Of a stretch of DNA of 13,987 nt, positions 12,237 through 13,987 are shown piece after piece. The notes under the pieces are model-generated. The model had not been told where the DNA came from and did not search any database. It saw only the letters and a program-made list of their open reading frames with translations. Numbering within the stretch: the stretch's first letter is position 1; each line of letters opens with the position of its first letter. The stretch is from DASPKW01 sp038244055 (GTDB lineage: Bacteria; Planctomycetota; Phycisphaerae; Tepidisphaerales; Tepidisphaeraceae). The stretch lies in the NCBI GenBank assembly GCA_038244055.1, contig JBBRTW010000163.1, positions 1 to 13,987 on the forward strand, in the 5' to 3' direction. A program made the position numbers and the translations under genes.

Positions 12237-13364
12237 TCACCGCCCCAAAGCCTCGAACGCCTCTTTGTAAAAATCAAACGCCCCCGGCCCCAGCCTCTCG
12301 TAAATATCCGCATCGCTATGCCCGACGCCGGGGACAATCTTGAATTCGTGGGGAATCTGCCACTGGGTCAGGCGCTTGTCGAACGCGATGTTGTCGCCGT
12401 AGTGGCCAAGTTGGTCCTTGTCGCCGCAGATCATGCGGATGCGGACATCCTGCGCCAGCCGCGCCGGGTCCCGGCGGGCGCGGGTGACGGGGTCTTCGGC
12501 GTAATAGGCGGCCGGGTCTCCGGCGAAAATCCGCTGCAATTGCCAGAACTCCTCGGGCACCTGGAACGGGGCGCTGACCATCGTCACCGCGCTGAACAGC
12601 TCGGGATACTTAAAGGCCAGATGGCCCGCGCCCCACGCGCCCATCGAAAAGCCTTCGACCGCGCGGGCCCGGCGGTCGGGGATCGTGCGATAGTTGGCGT
12701 CGATGTGGGGAATCAAATCCTTGATGATGATGCTTTCCACCGGCTGCGAGCCATCGGCCGTATCGACGAACCAGCTATCGACCAGCCCATTGGGAATCAC
12801 GGCGATGGTCGGGCCAATCCGGCCGGCGCGGATGGCGGCATCGAGCGCATCAATGAAAGGCGTGCCGTGCTGCGGCTCGCAGAGGTAGCCGTGCAGCCAG
12901 TAGATCACGGGATAGCGGCGGGCGGCATTGGCCGGGTCGTTGTAGCCCGGTGGGAGGTAGAGCAGGCAGAAGGTCTCGCGGCCGCCAATCGCGGAGGCGG
13001 CAAAGGTGTGATAGGCGAGGGGCGAAGGCGCGGTGCGCTTGGGATCGAGCCAGGGGCGCGAAGGCGGCCTGGATGGATTGTATGCGATCGCGGGGCGGGT
13101 CAGCGGGCCGGCAAAGTCGCCGGTGTTTTCCCGCGGCGGTGATGAAGGCATGCCGGATGCGCGCCGGTGATAGTGGTGGTAGAGGCGAACGGTAAGCGGA
13201 ATCGCGGCGGCCGCCAAAATCAGCCAAAGCAGCAGGAGCCGCCGACGGGTCAGGATGGTGGAGGATTTCGCGGATCGTGATGCGGGCCGCGCGGGATCAG
13301 GATTACCCGAGAGAGGCGAATCGGGAGTAGAATTTTCAGTGCCTTCAATGGTCATGGTTCGCAC
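12237..13364 (-). CDS. Membrane-anchored esterase (alpha/beta hydrolase, esterase D / feruloyl esterase type)
   Basis: 375 aa. A polar N-terminus of about 40 residues is followed by RRRLLLLWLILAAAAIPLTVRLY, a signal anchor. A Pro-rich linker leads to the catalytic domain from about 118. Recognisable elements are RYPVIYWLHGY at 150-160 (oxyanion region), the nucleophile elbow GFSMGAWGAGH with S240, ICGDKDQ with the likely acid D315 or D317, and GVGHSD with H349. The triad is complete. Members of this family (PF00756-like) cleave acyl or feruloyl esters, trehalose mycolates or S-formylglutathione; the anchor and linker suggest action outside the cytoplasm, possibly on ester groups of polysaccharides. 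It starts 12 bases after a paralogous gene; ATG at 13355 is an alternative start. No Shine-Dalgarno. Confidence 0.88.
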   Translation of the reverse strand: MRTMTIEGTENSTPDSPLSGNPDPARPASRSAKSSTILTRRRLLLLWLILAAAAIPLTVRLYHHYHRRASGMPSSPPRENTGDFAGPLTRPAIAYNPSRPPSRPWLDPKRTAPSPLAYHTFAASAIGGRETFCLLYLPPGYNDPANAARRYPVIYWLHGYLCEPQHGTPFIDALDAAIRAGRIGPTIAVIPNGLVDSWFVDTADGSQPVESIIIKDLIPHIDANYRTIPDRRARAVEGFSMGAWGAGHLAFKYPELFSAVTMVSAPFQVPEEFWQLQRIFAGDPAAYYAEDPVTRARRDPARLAQDVRIRMICGDKDQLGHYGDNIAFDKRLTQWQIPHEFKIVPGVGHSDADIYERLGPGAFDFYKEAFEALGR

Positions 13365-13376
13365 GGTCCGCGGACA

Positions 13377-13987
13377 TCACTCCGATGCCTTCTCAAATGC
13401 CTCGGCGTAGAACTTGAACGCCCCCGTCCCCAGCTTCTGATAGATACTCCCATCGCTGTGATATAAATCGGGGAAGACGATCAACTCATGCGGAATCCCC
13501 CACTCCGTCAGGCGGGCATCGAAAAATCGGTGGTAGTGAACATTGGGATCGTTCGCCCCAACCCACAGGCGGATTCGCACCTTGCCCCGCAGGCGCTCGG
13601 GCTGGCGGTGGGCGCGGGTCACCGGGTCCTGGGCGTAATAGGCATCGCCCTGGTTGGCGAAGATGGGATGCAACTGTGGAAAATGATCGTGGCGGTGGAA
13701 GGGGGCGCTGATCATGGTCACGGCGCTGAATAGCTCGGGGTATTTGAAGGCCAGGTGCCCCGCCCCCCAGCCGCCCATGGAAAAACCTTCAACCGCCCGG
13801 GCGCGGCGGTCGGGGTTGGTGCGATAGGTCGAATCGATATGCGGGATCAAATCCTTGATGATGATGCTCTCGATCGGCTGGGCCCCATCGACCGAATCGA
13901 CGAACCAGGTGTTATCCAATCCATTGGGCATCACCGCGATGGTGGGTTGAATAATCCCCTGGCGGATGGCGGCATCGAGCGTATCGA
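13377..13987 (-). CDS. Second esterase paralog, 5' end beyond the window
   Basis: Partial: the frame is open to the right edge, and its first visible residues (DTLDAAIRQGIIQPTIAVMPNGL) align with DALDAAIRAGRIGPTIAVIPNGL of the neighbour. The N-terminus is therefore missing rather than absent. About 203 residues are visible. The nucleophile elbow GFSMGGWGAGH, the acid region WVGANDPN and the histidine in DLYHSDG are all present. Over a 59-residue block around the nucleophile it shares 53 identical residues with the downstream gene, then diverges in the lid-like segment (APFHRHDHFPQLHPIF versus APFQVPEEFWQLQRIF). It and the downstream gene are a tandem duplication with different lids, possibly different ester specificities, and probably one transcript. 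Confidence 0.9.
   Translation of the reverse strand, partial: DTLDAAIRQGIIQPTIAVMPNGLDNTWFVDSVDGAQPIESIIIKDLIPHIDSTYRTNPDRRARAVEGFSMGGWGAGHLAFKYPELFSAVTMISAPFHRHDHFPQLHPIFANQGDAYYAQDPVTRAHRQPERLRGKVRIRLWVGANDPNVHYHRFFDARLTEWGIPHELIVFPDLYHSDGSIYQKLGTGAFKFYAEAFEKASE

Noticed and set aside
1..13987. tRNA or rRNA genes
   Set aside because: No cloverleaf with the conserved TTCGA-type loop and acceptor pairing, and no rRNA-like conserved stretch, was recognised by eye on either strand; a covariance-model scan would settle it.

Overview
The window is a GC-rich (roughly 60% or more by eye) bacterial chromosomal segment. I infer a member of the Planctomycetota or the wider PVC group, possibly a Phycisphaerae-like lineage from a metagenome. 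The reasons are the scattered short palindromes of the GGGC-nnn-GCCC type, the degenerate 7-bp tandem repeats, a small 'NPFKPFRI' protein of a type I associate with planctomycetes, starts that mostly lack a Shine-Dalgarno site, and the mix of secreted sugar-processing genes. This placement is an inference, at about 60% confidence.

Layout. From 1 to 2396 on the + strand lie ruvA (Holliday-junction helicase subunit) and a cysteine-desulfurase-family PLP enzyme. From 2703 to 11164 everything is on the - strand. In transcription order it reads anmK (anhydro-MurNAc kinase family), a secreted TIM-barrel glycosidase-like protein, a LacI-type regulator, then a CUT2-type sugar ABC transporter (lipoprotein binding protein, double ATPase, permease) and an SDR-fold oxidoreductase. 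From 11507 to 12211 on the + strand lie a ClpS-like adaptor and a small hypothetical protein. From 12237 to the right edge on the - strand are two tandem paralogous esterases of the esterase-D/feruloyl-esterase type; the upstream one is cut by the window edge.

How the genes fit together. The - strand block looks like a sugar or glycoconjugate uptake and catabolism locus. A secreted glycosidase-like protein would release a sugar, the CUT2 transporter would import it, the LacI protein would control expression, and AnmK and the SDR-like protein may act on the imported product. The substrate cannot be read from sequence.

The most unusual content is not a gene. At least five tracts of degenerate tandem repeats occur, each with a different motif but all with a 7-bp period. 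Three of them form inverted pairs: inside the desulfurase gene, between the desulfurase and the SDR, and between the binding protein and the ATPase. One pair adds about 76 in-frame residues to the desulfurase, another tract encodes its C-terminal tail, and another replaces the leader of ruvA. This looks like a family of palindromic heptanucleotide-repeat elements that enter or expand in and between genes.
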